This document shows, in pieces, positions 37,593 through 47,489 of a DNA stretch of 64,000 nucleotides. The position numbers were made by a program, and so were the translations under genes. Where the stretch lies: the NCBI RefSeq assembly GCF_007830315.1, contig NZ_VLKJ01000008.1, forward strand, positions 108,830-172,829, given 5' to 3'. This stretch comes from Novosphingobium taihuense (GTDB lineage Bacteria > Pseudomonadota > Alphaproteobacteria > Sphingomonadales > Sphingomonadaceae). Under the pieces are notes generated by a model. It worked only from the letters and a program-made list of their open reading frames with translations. It searched no databases and was not told the DNA's origin. The stretch's first letter is position 1, and every line of letters starts with the position of its first letter.

Positions 37593-40562
37593 ATGGCAGA
37601 CAAATCCTCACGCCCGCGCGTATGGTCGATCGCGGCGCACCGGGGGTTTGCCGATGCGCTCGTTGCGGGCCTTATCCCGCGTTATCGCGAGGAACGCTTC
37701 GGCCTTGCCCGGCTGACGCTGCTCCTGCCGAGCCAGCGCGCGATACGCACTGTGACCGAGGCGTTCGTGCGGGCGAGTGGTCAGGGCCTGCTCCTGCCGC
37801 GCATGGCGGTGGTCGGCGATCTTGATCTGAATGAGACGCTGGGGCCATTGCTCGATCCGATCGGGGCGGGAGTGGATATTCCCGAAGCTGTTGACCCCAC
37901 CTTCCGCTTGCTGCGCCTTGCCGCCCATCTGCGCGAGGAATTGGACGATGAGGCGCCGGGCGAAGCGGCATTGCTGCGACAGGCGAGAGGAATCGCGCAG
38001 GGGATCGACCGGCTGCTGGTCGAGGGCGTTTCGATTGCCGACATGCTCGACGAGGGCGTGGTAGGGATCGCGGCCGAGCTTTCCGAGCACTGGCAGGCCA
38101 GCACGCGGCTGTTCGCCCGCGTCTTCGCGCGATGGGAAGCGGAGCTTGCTGTGCTGGGCAAGCTCGACGCGCCAGAGCGCCGCAATCGCCTGCTCGCCCA
38201 TGCGGCGCACAGCTGGCGCGAGCGTCCGCCTGCGCATCCGGTGATTGCCGCTGGCGTGACTTCGGCGTCGCCCGCCGTGGCGAAGCTGCTGCGCGTGGTG
38301 GCCGACATGCCCGATGGCGGGGTTATCCTTCCCGATCTCGACCTCGCGCTGAGCCAGGACGTGTGGGACGCGCTTGGCGGTGCGGGCGGACCCGATGGTG
38401 CGGTCTTCGAGCGCGGCGATGTGGTGACGCATCCGCAATACCACCTCAAGCTGCTGCTCAATCGCATGGGCGTTGCGCGCGGGGAAGTGGAGCCGTGGCA
38501 TCGCTCCGGCCTTTCGCCTGCGCCCCCCGAGCGTAGCCGCGCGATCTCCAACCTGTTCCTGCCGCCCGAGGCAAGCGCGGCGTGGGTCTCGCTCGAGGCC
38601 AAGGACAGGCGCCTGTCCGGCGTCCGCGTGATGGAAAGCGCGAATCCCGAGGAGGAGGCGCAGGCGATTGCCGTGCTGGTGCGCGAGGCTCTGGCCGAAC
38701 CCGAGCGCCGCGTTGCGGTGATAACGCCGGATCGAAGCCTTGCCGCGCGGGTCGTCGCCCATCTCGGGCGCTGGAACATCGTGGCCGACGATACCGCCGG
38801 TCGGCCCCTGCCGCAGACGGCGGCGGGGCGCGTGCTGCTGCAAATGGCCGAAGTGGTGGCCGAGCGCATGGCGCCGGTGCCGCTGCTGGCGTTGCTCGGC
38901 CATCCGCTGGTGCGGGCAGGCGATGGGCGCGCCGCTTGGCTGGAACGGGTGCGCCAGCTCGATCTTGCGCTGCGTGGACCCCGCCCCGGTCCCGGCCTTG
39001 CGGCGGTGCGCGGCAAGGCGGAGGAGTTCGACCGGCGCTATCCGGGGCTGGCCGATTGGTGGTCTGGTGTCGAGGACCTGCTGTTCCCGCTGATCGCGCT
39101 CGAAGGCAAGGTGCCGCTTGATGCTGCGCTGCTGGCGCTGACCGAGGCGGGCGAGGCGCTGTGCGGGCAGGGCTTGTGGGCGCAGGCAGACGGGCGCTGC
39201 CTTTCGCAATTCGTCGAGCGTTGGCGCGAGGCGGCGACGGATGCGCCCGCGCTCGTTGCCTGCGACGAACTGCCCGCATTGCTGCGCGATGCGATGGAGG
39301 AAGTTTCTGTCCGTCCGCCCTATGGCGGCCATCCCCGCCTCGCCATCTATGGCCTGCTCGAAGCGCGGATGAGCCGGGCCGATCTGGTGATCTGTGGCGG
39401 GCTGACCGAGGGCACCTGGCCGGGCAATCCCGCGCCCGATCCGCTGCTGGCCCCGCCGATCCTTCGCGCGCTGGGGATTCCGGGAGCGGACTTCCGCATC
39501 GGCCTGTCCGCGCACGACCTTGCCGCTGCGCTTGGCGCTCCCGAAGTGGTCCTCAGCCACGCGCAGCGCGATGCGACCGGGCCTGCCATCCCCTCGCGAT
39601 TCCTGCTGCGCATCCACGCGATGCTGGGCGACCAGTTGCGACACGAGAGGCGCGCGGTGGAGTTGGCGCGTGCGCTGGCCAATGCCGAACCGGCTCCGCC
39701 GCATCCGCGCCCCCATCCGATGCCAAGCGCCGAGCAGCGCCGTGTGCCGATTGCGGTCACCGCGCTCGATCGGCTGCGCGGCGATCCCTACCAGTTCTAT
39801 GCCTCGGCCATCCTCAACCTGCGCAGTCTCGATCCGGTCGACGCTGACCCGACGCCTGCGTGGAAGGGCACGGCGGTGCACGAGATACTGCAGCTGTGGC
39901 ATCAGGCGGGCGGCATTCCGGGCGAGCTAGTGCCACTGGCGGACGAGAAGTTTGCCGAAATGAGTGCGCACCCCTTCATGCGCGCGATGTGGAAGCCGCG
40001 GCTGATCGATGCGCTGCTGTGGATCGAGGAGGAGACCGACCGGCTTGCAGGCGAGGGGCGCGAGGTGCTGGCCATCGAGCGCAAGGGCGAGATCGTGGTA
40101 GACGGCATCAGGATCCACGGTCGCGCTGACAGGATCGACAAGCTGGTCGACGGGACGCTGGCCATCGTCGATTACAAGACGGGCATGCCGCCTTCGGGCA
40201 AGATGGTGGCCGAAGGCTATGCGCTCCAGCTCGGCCTGATCGGCATGATTGCGCGCGGTGGCGGGATGGATGGTGTTGCGGGCGAGCCTGCGCGCTTCGA
40301 ATACTGGTCCTTGGGGCGCAACAAGGAGCGCGGGTTTGGCTATGTGAAATCGCCGGTCAAGGAGACCGCGCGCCAGACTGGCATGTCGCTTGAGGACTTC
40401 CTCCCGGAAACCAAGCGCTACTTGCGCGAGGCAATCGCGCGCTGGCTGTTGGGCAGCGAACCTTTCACCGCACGGCTCAATCCCGATTTGCCGGGCTATA
40501 CGGACTATGACCAGCTGATGCGCCTCGACGAGTGGCAGGGCCGCGAAGGGGAAGAGCCATGA
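37593..40562 (+). CDS. addB: double-strand break repair protein AddB
   Basis: A 989-residue subunit of the AddAB helicase-nuclease, the alphaproteobacterial counterpart of RecBCD. The N-terminal helicase-like part begins with FADALVAGLIPRY and LLLPSQRAIRTV and lacks a clear Walker A, as usual in the Alphaproteobacteria branch. A PD-(D/E)xK nuclease domain lies at the C terminus (HGRADRIDKL, AIVDYKTGMPP). The ATG is one base after the murU stop. Its own stop overlaps addA (ATGA). Confidence 0.95.
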   Translation: MADKSSRPRVWSIAAHRGFADALVAGLIPRYREERFGLARLTLLLPSQRAIRTVTEAFVRASGQGLLLPRMAVVGDLDLNETLGPLLDPIGAGVDIPEAVDPTFRLLRLAAHLREELDDEAPGEAALLRQARGIAQGIDRLLVEGVSIADMLDEGVVGIAAELSEHWQASTRLFARVFARWEAELAVLGKLDAPERRNRLLAHAAHSWRERPPAHPVIAAGVTSASPAVAKLLRVVADMPDGGVILPDLDLALSQDVWDALGGAGGPDGAVFERGDVVTHPQYHLKLLLNRMGVARGEVEPWHRSGLSPAPPERSRAISNLFLPPEASAAWVSLEAKDRRLSGVRVMESANPEEEAQAIAVLVREALAEPERRVAVITPDRSLAARVVAHLGRWNIVADDTAGRPLPQTAAGRVLLQMAEVVAERMAPVPLLALLGHPLVRAGDGRAAWLERVRQLDLALRGPRPGPGLAAVRGKAEEFDRRYPGLADWWSGVEDLLFPLIALEGKVPLDAALLALTEAGEALCGQGLWAQADGRCLSQFVERWREAATDAPALVACDELPALLRDAMEEVSVRPPYGGHPRLAIYGLLEARMSRADLVICGGLTEGTWPGNPAPDPLLAPPILRALGIPGADFRIGLSAHDLAAALGAPEVVLSHAQRDATGPAIPSRFLLRIHAMLGDQLRHERRAVELARALANAEPAPPHPRPHPMPSAEQRRVPIAVTALDRLRGDPYQFYASAILNLRSLDPVDADPTPAWKGTAVHEILQLWHQAGGIPGELVPLADEKFAEMSAHPFMRAMWKPRLIDALLWIEEETDRLAGEGREVLAIERKGEIVVDGIRIHGRADRIDKLVDGTLAIVDYKTGMPPSGKMVAEGYALQLGLIGMIARGGGMDGVAGEPARFEYWSLGRNKERGFGYVKSPVKETARQTGMSLEDFLPETKRYLREAIARWLLGSEPFTARLNPDLPGYTDYDQLMRLDEWQGREGEEP

Positions 40563-43500
40563 GCAAGGTCTACCCGCTCAAGGACAATCAGGCCCACGCG
40601 GTTCACCCGCAGCGCACGGTCTGGCTCTCGGCCTCGGCGGGAACGGGCAAGACGCAGGTGCTTTCTGCCCGCGTGCTGCGCCTGTTGCTGCAGGACGGAG
40701 TGGAGCCTGAACAGATCCTGTGCCTGACCTTCACCAAGGCGGGCGCGGCGGAAATGGCCACGCGCGTCAACGAAGTGTTGGCCGGATGGGTACGCCTGCC
40801 CGAGATCGAACTGGCCGCGCAGTTGAAGGCCATCGGCGCGCCATTCGGGCCTGAAACAATTGCCCGCGCGCGCAGTCGGTTTGCCGCCGTCCTCGATTGC
40901 CTTGGTGGGGGCCTCAGGATCGAGACGATCCACGCCTTCTGCCAGTGGCTGCTGGCCTCCTTCCCGGTCGAGGCGGGGCTGAGACCCGGCACGCGCGCAA
41001 TGGAGGACCGCGATCGCGCGCTGCTGGTGCGGCAGGTTCTGGCGGACATGCTGGTCGAGGCGCAGGAGTGCGGCGACGAGGCGCTGATCGACAACCTCGC
41101 CACCCTCTCACGGCGGATGAGCGATGATCAGGTGCAGAGCTTCCTGCTGCGCTGTGCGGGCGCGCTGGAGTTGTGGCAGGGTCCGGGTGCATGGCAGCCC
41201 CCCTTGCGCCCGCGCATCAATCGCGTGATCGGGCTGGGCGAGGACGACGGGCCCGAAAGCCTCGCTGCGATGTGTGCAGATGACGCGTTCGATTGCCAGT
41301 CGGTTCGGCAGTGCATGGAAATGAACGCGGCCTGGGGCACCAAGAGCGGCATCGAGGCTGCCAATGCCCTGGGGGATTGGCTTGCGGCTGATCCTGTGAA
41401 GCGACTGCAGGGCTTCGACGCGTTGAAGAGCCAGTTCCTCACCGCCAAGGACGAGCCCAAGTCCACCACCAACATCGAGAAGAAGCAGCCCGATTATCCG
41501 GGCTATGCGGCGCGGGTCATCGCCTGCATCGAAGCGGTCAAGGCGCGCAGGGCGCAGCTTGATCTGGCTGAACTGCTCGATACCGCGCTCACGGTTGGTC
41601 GTCGCTTTGCGCTGGCATGGGACGAGGCCAAGGCGCGCGAAGGCTTCATCGATTTCGATGACCAGATCCGCACCGCTGCCGAACTCCTGACCAAGCGCAC
41701 CAGCGCCGAATGGATCCGCTTCAAGCTCGACCGCCGTTTCGACCACATCCTTGTCGACGAGGCGCAGGATACCAACGCCTCGCAGTGGGAGATCGTGCTC
41801 GAAGGTCTGGTCTCCGACTTCTTCACCGGTGAAGGCCAGCGCGGTCCTGCAGTGCGCACGCTGTTCGTGGTGGGCGACTATAAGCAGGCGATCTTCGGCT
41901 TTCAGGGCACGAGCCCGGAAAACTTTGCCCAGGCGAGCCTGAGGGTGAAGGGCCAACTGGCACAAGTGGCCGAGGTTCTGGGTGATCCGGACCGCAAGTT
42001 GCTTGAGCTTGGTCTCGGCCAGTCGTTCCGCACTGCGCGACCGATCCTCGATTTCGTCGATGCGGCCATCGATCATATCGGATGGGACCGGCTCGGCCTC
42101 GATCGCAAGCCCGAGCGCCATGTCGGGCTTGATATTCCCGGCACGGTGGGCCTGTGGAAGGTCGTTGGTGACGATGCGCCGGACGAGGGCGATGAGGGCG
42201 AGGGCGACGAAGGCGGCGAAAGCTGGCTCTCGCGCCCCGACCGCAAGCTGGCTGACCAGATCGCGCTGCAGGTTAGGGGCTGGCTCGACAGCGGCTTCCC
42301 GCTTGGCAAGGGCAAGCCGCGCAATGCTGATGCGGGCGACGTGATGATCCTTGTCCGCAAGCGCAAGGAACTGGCCGGACTGATCGTCGCGCGGCTGCAT
42401 GCGCGCGGCGTTCCGGTGGCGGGCGTGGACCGGCTGCGGCTCGGTGCGCCGCTGGCGGTGAAGGATCTTGTCGCAGCCTTGCGCTTTGCCGCGCAGCCGC
42501 TGGATGACCTGAACCTGGCGTCACTGCTGGTCTCGCCGCTGATCGGATGGTCGCAGGAAGATCTGCTTCAGCACGGCTATCGCAAGCAGGGCGTGCGGCT
42601 GTGGGATTGGTTGCGGCAGATCGAGGGGCCTGCCACGTTCGCCACGATGGAGCGGCTGCGCAGCCTTCTCGCCCGCGCAGATTACGATCCGCCGCAGGTG
42701 CTGCTGCACTGGCTATTGGTCGGCCCGTGGGACGGGCGGCGCAAGCTGGTTGCGCGCTTGGGGCGCGAGGCGAACGATCCGATCGACGAACTGCTCAATG
42801 CCGCGATGGCGTTCTCCAGTGCCAACGTACCCAGCCTGATCGCCTTCCTTCAGTGGTTCGATGCGGGCGAGGGCGAGTTGAAGCGCGAGGCGGGCAAGGC
42901 CGAAGGGTTGGTGCGGGTGATGACCGTGCATGGCTCGAAGGGCCTGCAGGCGCCCATCGTGATCCTTGCTGACTCTGCCGACGACCCGGACCTTTCGCCG
43001 CCGCGAGGGCTTGAGTTGCTTGAGGATGTGCTCGGGGCAGTGCGCAAGGTGCCGCTTCCCTCACTGCGCAAGGAAGAGAAGGCCCCCGCCGTGCTTGAGG
43101 CCGAGGCCGAGGCGAAGCGGGCCGAGCGCGAGGAGCACTGGCGACTGCTCTACGTCGCCATGACGCGCGCCGAGGAAGTGCTGTTCATTGCTGGGGCCAA
43201 GGGCAAGAAGCGCAAGAAGACGCCAGGCGAACTGCCCGAAGACAGCTGGTATGCGCAGCTGGAACCGCTGTTCGGCGAGGACTGGCGCGAGGACGCGCTG
43301 TGGGGCGGGATCAAGCAGATCGGTGGTCCCCCTGCGCTGAAGGCCGTGGCGGCGTTGCAAACGGCGGCGGAGCGCGTGGCTCTACCCGAAGTACTGTTGA
43401 CCCCGGTTGGCCCGGAACCGCGCCCTCCGCGACCACTGGCTCCGTCGTCGCTGGGCGAGGATGATGCGCCCGATCCGCCGGCACCAGCAGGACCGCACGC

Positions 43501-44032
43501 AATCCTTGCCGCGAGGCGCGGGACGCTGATGCACCGCTTGATCGAGCGTCTGCCGGAACTGCCCGTCGACCAGCGCGAGATGGCAGGGCAGTCATGGCTT
43601 GCGCGCACGGCGACAGAGTTTGACGAGGTAGAGCGTCAGGCCATGGTCCGCTCGGCACTTGCCGCGCTGTCGCATCCCGAATGGGCAGAGGTGTTCGGGC
43701 CGGATTCGCTGGCGGAAGTGCCACTGGCTGCGGTCGTTGGCGGGCGCGTGGTGAGCGGGACAGTCGACAGGCTGGTGATCGGGGCGGCGGGCATCCGCAT
43801 CGTCGATTTCAAGACCGCGCGGCGCCCACCCGCCTCTCTGGCCGAGATTCCGGCCGCCTACATCCGCCAAATGTCGGCTTATGTTGCCGCGCTGGAGGCT
43901 ATCCATCCCGGCGTGCCGGTCGAGGCCGCGCTGCTCTATACCCACACGCCCGAACTGTTCGTCCTGCCGGCCGATCTGGTCGAGGCGCAAAAGCTGCGCC
44001 TTGGCGGGGTTCAGGAATCCTTTACGGGGTGA
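40559..44032 (+). CDS. addA: double-strand break repair helicase-nuclease AddA
   Basis: A 1157-residue UvrD-type superfamily 1 helicase. Walker A is SASAGTGKTQVLSARV (about residue 23). Walker B is LVDEAQDTNASQWE. Motif V/VI regions are VMTVHGSKGLQAPIVIL and LLYVAMTRAEEVLFIAG. The C-terminal nuclease domain is shown by GTVDRLVIG and IRIVDFKTARRP. The ATG at 40559 overlapping the addB stop, with GGGGAAGAG before it, is preferred to the frame start at 40532. It processes double-strand ends for RecA loading. Confidence 0.96.
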   Translation: MSKVYPLKDNQAHAVHPQRTVWLSASAGTGKTQVLSARVLRLLLQDGVEPEQILCLTFTKAGAAEMATRVNEVLAGWVRLPEIELAAQLKAIGAPFGPETIARARSRFAAVLDCLGGGLRIETIHAFCQWLLASFPVEAGLRPGTRAMEDRDRALLVRQVLADMLVEAQECGDEALIDNLATLSRRMSDDQVQSFLLRCAGALELWQGPGAWQPPLRPRINRVIGLGEDDGPESLAAMCADDAFDCQSVRQCMEMNAAWGTKSGIEAANALGDWLAADPVKRLQGFDALKSQFLTAKDEPKSTTNIEKKQPDYPGYAARVIACIEAVKARRAQLDLAELLDTALTVGRRFALAWDEAKAREGFIDFDDQIRTAAELLTKRTSAEWIRFKLDRRFDHILVDEAQDTNASQWEIVLEGLVSDFFTGEGQRGPAVRTLFVVGDYKQAIFGFQGTSPENFAQASLRVKGQLAQVAEVLGDPDRKLLELGLGQSFRTARPILDFVDAAIDHIGWDRLGLDRKPERHVGLDIPGTVGLWKVVGDDAPDEGDEGEGDEGGESWLSRPDRKLADQIALQVRGWLDSGFPLGKGKPRNADAGDVMILVRKRKELAGLIVARLHARGVPVAGVDRLRLGAPLAVKDLVAALRFAAQPLDDLNLASLLVSPLIGWSQEDLLQHGYRKQGVRLWDWLRQIEGPATFATMERLRSLLARADYDPPQVLLHWLLVGPWDGRRKLVARLGREANDPIDELLNAAMAFSSANVPSLIAFLQWFDAGEGELKREAGKAEGLVRVMTVHGSKGLQAPIVILADSADDPDLSPPRGLELLEDVLGAVRKVPLPSLRKEEKAPAVLEAEAEAKRAEREEHWRLLYVAMTRAEEVLFIAGAKGKKRKKTPGELPEDSWYAQLEPLFGEDWREDALWGGIKQIGGPPALKAVAALQTAAERVALPEVLLTPVGPEPRPPRPLAPSSLGEDDAPDPPAPAGPHAILAARRGTLMHRLIERLPELPVDQREMAGQSWLARTATEFDEVERQAMVRSALAALSHPEWAEVFGPDSLAEVPLAAVVGGRVVSGTVDRLVIGAAGIRIVDFKTARRPPASLAEIPAAYIRQMSAYVAALEAIHPGVPVEAALLYTHTPELFVLPADLVEAQKLRLGGVQESFTG

Positions 44033-44091
44033 TCGGTTGCACTGCGCCACGCAGTGCCTAGATTGCCTGCAACCAACAGGAGTTCATTGTC

Positions 44092-44412
44092 ATGTCGACC
44101 AAGGCCGTTACCGACGCCAACTTTGCCACTGAAGTGCTGGGCAGCAGCAAGCCCGTGCTCGTCGATTTCTGGGCGGACTGGTGCGGCCCGTGCAAGATGA
44201 TCGCCCCTGCGCTCGAGGAAATCTCGGAAGAGCTGGCCGACAAGGTCGAGATCGCCAAGGTCGACATCATGGAGAACACCGACATTGCCAGCCAGTTCGG
44301 CGTGCAGTCGATCCCCCTGCTGATCCTGTTCAAGGACGGCAAGCCGGTCGCCCAGAAGCTTGGTGCCGCGCCCAAGAGCCAGCTCAAGGGCTGGCTGGAA
44401 AGCGTTCTCTGA
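44092..44412 (+). CDS. trxA: thioredoxin
   Basis: A 106-residue cytoplasmic thioredoxin with the WCGPCKM active site at residues 30-36, the cis-Pro loop SIPLLILFKDG and the expected length. It reduces protein disulfides and can serve the peroxiredoxin in this window. A terminator follows the stop. Confidence 0.97.
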   Translation: MSTKAVTDANFATEVLGSSKPVLVDFWADWCGPCKMIAPALEEISEELADKVEIAKVDIMENTDIASQFGVQSIPLLILFKDGKPVAQKLGAAPKSQLKGWLESVL

Positions 44413-44425
44413 CAATATGCAATTG

Positions 44426-44443
44426 CCCCCGCGAAAGCGGGGG
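44426..44443 (+). terminator. terminator after trxA
   Basis: CCCCCGC, GAAA, GCGGGGG followed by TTCTTGT, 13 bases after the trxA stop. Confidence 0.9.
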
Positions 44444-44451
44444 TTCTTGTC

Positions 44452-45261
44452 TCAGGAGGGGATACGCCCGAGACGTTCGGCCAGTTCGTCGAACAACCTT
44501 GGGCTCGCCGCGCCAATCAGGCCCGGCTCAAGGTGGCGGTCCACGCGATAGGCAGAGCCATCCGGCCGTGCCGCCTTGCCACCCGCTTCGTTGAGGAACA
44601 GCACGCCTGCCGCGTGGTCCCAGGCCAGCGTCTTTTCGAACAGCGAAACGTCGTTCTGGCCGAGAGCGATGCGCGGATACTGTTCGGCCGCGCATCGCGG
44701 AATGTCGACCAGAGCGTAATGCGGAGCGATATGTTCGAGCAGGGCCGCGCGCTTCGCCTTGTCCACGAATACCAGGGAAATCGCGGCAATCGGCACGTTC
44801 CCTCCGCTGCCCTGCGCGGTCAGTCGCTCGCCATTGACCCTCGCGCCCTGTCCGCGGTGCGCGGTGCACAGGCGTCCCGAGAGCGGATCGTATATCCAGC
44901 CCGAAACCGTCTCGCCCCCTTGCGCCAGTGCGATCAGGATGCCGAACGGCGGCTTGCCCACCGCATAGTTGTTGGTGCCGTCAAGGGGATCGATGATCCA
45001 GCACAGCTTGTCCGACAGTCGCTCGAAGATGGCGGGATCGGCGTGGGCTGCCTCCTCGCCGACGATGGCGGCTTCAGGCAGGATCTTCGCCAGCCCATCA
45101 GCCAGCATGATCTCGCTTTCGGTATCGGCAATGGTGACGACATCGTCCGCCGCCTTGTTGGTCACTTCCTCGGTGCCGAGCCGCTGGTAATGCTTCAGCA
45201 GCGTCTTCTCCGCCGTTTGACGCATCAGAGCGGCGACGGCATCGTCGAGTGCCCGGCTCAA
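44452..45261 (-). CDS. inositol monophosphatase family protein
   Basis: A 269-residue magnesium-dependent phosphatase. The metal-binding motifs are GEEAAHAD, WIIDPLDGTNNYAVG and the later LAWDHAAGVLFLNEAGG. The family covers inositol-1-phosphatase, histidinol-phosphatase (HisN) and CysQ; the variant IDPLDGTNNY leaves the substrate open. The start is taken as a TTG at 45261 that overlaps the argJ stop (TTGA) and gives the conserved SRALDDAVAALMRQ start. An ATG at 45225 is the alternative. Confidence 0.88.
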   Translation of the reverse strand: MSRALDDAVAALMRQTAEKTLLKHYQRLGTEEVTNKAADDVVTIADTESEIMLADGLAKILPEAAIVGEEAAHADPAIFERLSDKLCWIIDPLDGTNNYAVGKPPFGILIALAQGGETVSGWIYDPLSGRLCTAHRGQGARVNGERLTAQGSGGNVPIAAISLVFVDKAKRAALLEHIAPHYALVDIPRCAAEQYPRIALGQNDVSLFEKTLAWDHAAGVLFLNEAGGKAARPDGSAYRVDRHLEPGLIGAASPRLFDELAERLGRIPS

Positions 45262-46484
45262 GAGCGATAATCCGCATTGATCGAGATGTAGCCATGGGTC
45301 AGGTCGCAGGTCCACACCGTGGCCGCGCCATCGCCGAGACCCAGATCGACCTCGATGGAAATCTCGCGGCCCTTGAGGTGCGCGGCGACCGGGGCTTCGT
45401 CATAGTCGGCGAGCGGCTGCCCGTCGCGCGCCGCCCAAGTGCCACCGAAGCCGATGGAGAGCCGATCACGGTCTGCCGGTTCGCCAGCCTTGCCGACAGC
45501 CATCACGACGCGGCCCCAATTGGCGTCCTCACCTGCTATGGCGGTCTTGACCAAGGGCGAGTTGGCGATGGCAAGGCCGACCTTGCGCGCGCTTTCGTCC
45601 GATACGGCGCCCGTAACGCTGACGGCGATGAACTTCTGCGCGCCTTCGCCATCCTTGACGACGAGGTGCGACAATTGACGGCAGACGTCTTCAAGCGCCG
45701 CGGCGAAAGCATCGGCTCCGGCGCTGTCAAAGCCGGTCAGTTCGGTGTTGCCTGCCTTGCCCGTGGCGAAGGCCAGCACGGTGTCGCTGGTCGAGGTATC
45801 GCTGTCGACGGTGATGCACGAGAAGGTCCGGCGATTGGCGGCTGACAGGCATTCCTGCAGGAATGCTGGGCTGACGGCTGCATCGGTGAAGATATAACCG
45901 AGCATCGTCGCCATGTCGGGCGCAATCATGCCGCTGCCCTTGATGATCGCACTGAAGGTCACGCGCACGTCGCCGATCATCGCCGAGGCAGTTGCGCCCT
46001 TGGCGAAGGTGTCGGTCGTGCCGATGGTGCGGGCTGCGTCTTCCCAGGTGCAGACATCTGCCTGCATTGCGGCTTCGATCCCCGCGCGCGCCTTGTCCTT
46101 GGGCAGCGGCACGCCGATCACGCCGGTGGAGGAGACGAACACTTCATCCTGCGCGCAGCCGAGGTGATCTGCCACCTGCGCCATGATCTGCTCCACCGCC
46201 TCACGCCCGCGATAGCCGGTGAAGGCGTTGGAATTGCCTGCGTTGACCACGAGGGCACGAGCGCTGCCTTGGGCAATGTTCTGCCGTCCGAGTTCGACTT
46301 CCGACGAGCAGCAGACGTTGCGCGTGAACACGCCTGCGACGGAAGTGCCTTCGTCCAATTCCACGTAAGTGAGGTCGCAGCGGCCCCAGTCCTTGTACCC
46401 GGCGCGGGCGACGCGCGGCGTTACGCCTGCGATCGCGGGCAGGGCGGGGAAGGGCGTGGCGAGCGGCGAAATGGCGTCTGACAT
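45258..46484 (-). CDS. argJ: bifunctional glutamate N-acetyltransferase / amino-acid acetyltransferase
   Basis: A 408-residue enzyme that transfers acetyl from N-acetylornithine to glutamate in the cyclic arginine pathway. The autocleavage site is MATMLGYIFTDA, where the Thr after MA becomes the nucleophile of the beta chain. STGVIGVPLP and CITVDSDTSTSDT are further signatures. The ATG at 46484 gives the family length; an upstream TTG frame start at 46520 is less likely. The stop overlaps the phosphatase gene. Confidence 0.96.
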   Translation of the reverse strand: MSDAISPLATPFPALPAIAGVTPRVARAGYKDWGRCDLTYVELDEGTSVAGVFTRNVCCSSEVELGRQNIAQGSARALVVNAGNSNAFTGYRGREAVEQIMAQVADHLGCAQDEVFVSSTGVIGVPLPKDKARAGIEAAMQADVCTWEDAARTIGTTDTFAKGATASAMIGDVRVTFSAIIKGSGMIAPDMATMLGYIFTDAAVSPAFLQECLSAANRRTFSCITVDSDTSTSDTVLAFATGKAGNTELTGFDSAGADAFAAALEDVCRQLSHLVVKDGEGAQKFIAVSVTGAVSDESARKVGLAIANSPLVKTAIAGEDANWGRVVMAVGKAGEPADRDRLSIGFGGTWAARDGQPLADYDEAPVAAHLKGREISIEVDLGLGDGAATVWTCDLTHGYISINADYRS

Positions 46485-46571
46485 GGGGATGCGCCTAGCG
46501 CGGCGAGGGATGCCGTTCAAGTTTGGCGGGCCGCACTTTCAAATAGTTTTTGAGTGTGCTTCAACAGAGGC

Positions 46572-47171
46572 ATGATCAAAGAATTCAGCCTGCTATTTGC
46601 TCTTGTAGCCCTTTCGTCTGCCGCCGCCGCCAGAGAACCAACGGCCGCAGTACCTATTGGGAGCCCCGGTTGGTGGGCTACGTCTGGTGACTATCCTTCT
46701 GACGCTTTAAAAAGTAAGCTTGAAGGCACGGTGGCTTTCCGCGTCAAGGTTGATCCTGACGGAAAGCCGAATGCATGCGAAATTATAGGATCTAGCGGCG
46801 CTCCTGTGCTGGACGAAGCTACCTGTTTTCTCGTCATGGCGCGGGCCAAGTTCTATCCGGCCCGCGATGCCAAGGGCCAAGCTACCGAGGGCGTTTATTC
46901 CAACGCGATCCGTTGGATACTTCCGCCGAACGTGAGCAAGACCCTCTCGCCAAAATCTGAGACACTGACGTTCATTCTGGACAAGGACGGGTCGATCAAG
47001 GATTGCAGGTTTGTGGTCACGGGTGCGAATGCAGAAGAGACTATGAAGGGCAAGAACCTTTGCAATTCTCATGCTGCGTTCAATGAACCGTATCGCAATG
47101 CCGACGGTAAGGCTGTGACGAAGCGGGTGACGATGAAGTCATCTCTCGAACTCGAAGATGTCGAGGAGTAA
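46572..47171 (+). CDS. secreted protein with tandem TonB-C-like domains
   Basis: A 199-residue protein with a signal peptide (cleavage near ALSSAAAA, about residue 20). Residues 30-120 match the C-terminal domain of the TonB-like protein at 8499 closely (DYPSDALKSKLEG, FRVKVDPDGK, CEIIGSSG, a paired Cys, YSNAIRWILPP). Residues 125-190 repeat the same pattern more loosely (FILDKDGSIKDC, then LCNSHAAF and NADGKAV), again with two Cys. There is no membrane anchor and no Pro-rich linker, so it cannot act as a classical TonB. The ATG at 46572 follows AGAGG; a GTG frame start lies 18 bases earlier. The base composition is less GC-rich than its neighbours. Confidence 0.8.
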   Translation: MIKEFSLLFALVALSSAAAAREPTAAVPIGSPGWWATSGDYPSDALKSKLEGTVAFRVKVDPDGKPNACEIIGSSGAPVLDEATCFLVMARAKFYPARDAKGQATEGVYSNAIRWILPPNVSKTLSPKSETLTFILDKDGSIKDCRFVVTGANAEETMKGKNLCNSHAAFNEPYRNADGKAVTKRVTMKSSLELEDVEE

Positions 47172-47222
47172 ATCGCCTTTCACGGTGGACGAAGCGCGAC
47201 GGAATGCCTATCTGTTGCGGCA

Positions 47223-47489
47223 ATGCGCATGTTGCTTGCCCTTCTTGCCCTGATTACGGGCCTTTCCCTGCCGGAGGTGGCGCTTGCCGTCTCGCGCACG
47301 GAAGTTGCCGAAGCAGGAATGTCGGCAGGTTCTTCTACAGCGGTCGAGCAGCGCCAGCAGCGTTGTGCCGGCCGTGGTGGCGCTGTTCCGCAGAAGCGCA
47401 CCAATGCCCGCCGCAAGACGGTGTGGCTGCCCGCCCCGGCACTAATCCGGCCCTGCGGCATTGAGCTGAGCGACCGCGCGCGCGAATAG
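47223..47489 (+). CDS. small exported protein, unknown function
   Basis: An 88-residue frame with a convincing signal peptide (MRMLLALLALITGLSLPEVALA). The basic mature region contains two Cys (RCAGRGG and RPCGIELS) and the segment TVWLPAPALIRP. The ribosome site is weak. It sits 52 bases after the tandem TonB-C-like gene and 102 bases before secA. Not recognised, and could be spurious, but the export signal and lack of a competing gene favour it. Confidence 0.5.
   Translation: MRMLLALLALITGLSLPEVALAVSRTEVAEAGMSAGSSTAVEQRQQRCAGRGGAVPQKRTNARRKTVWLPAPALIRPCGIELSDRARE

Noticed and set aside
37608..39902. 764-codon minus-strand open frame opposite addB
   Set aside because: Antisense shadow with Arg/Gln-rich composition; the AddB domains on the plus strand are clear.
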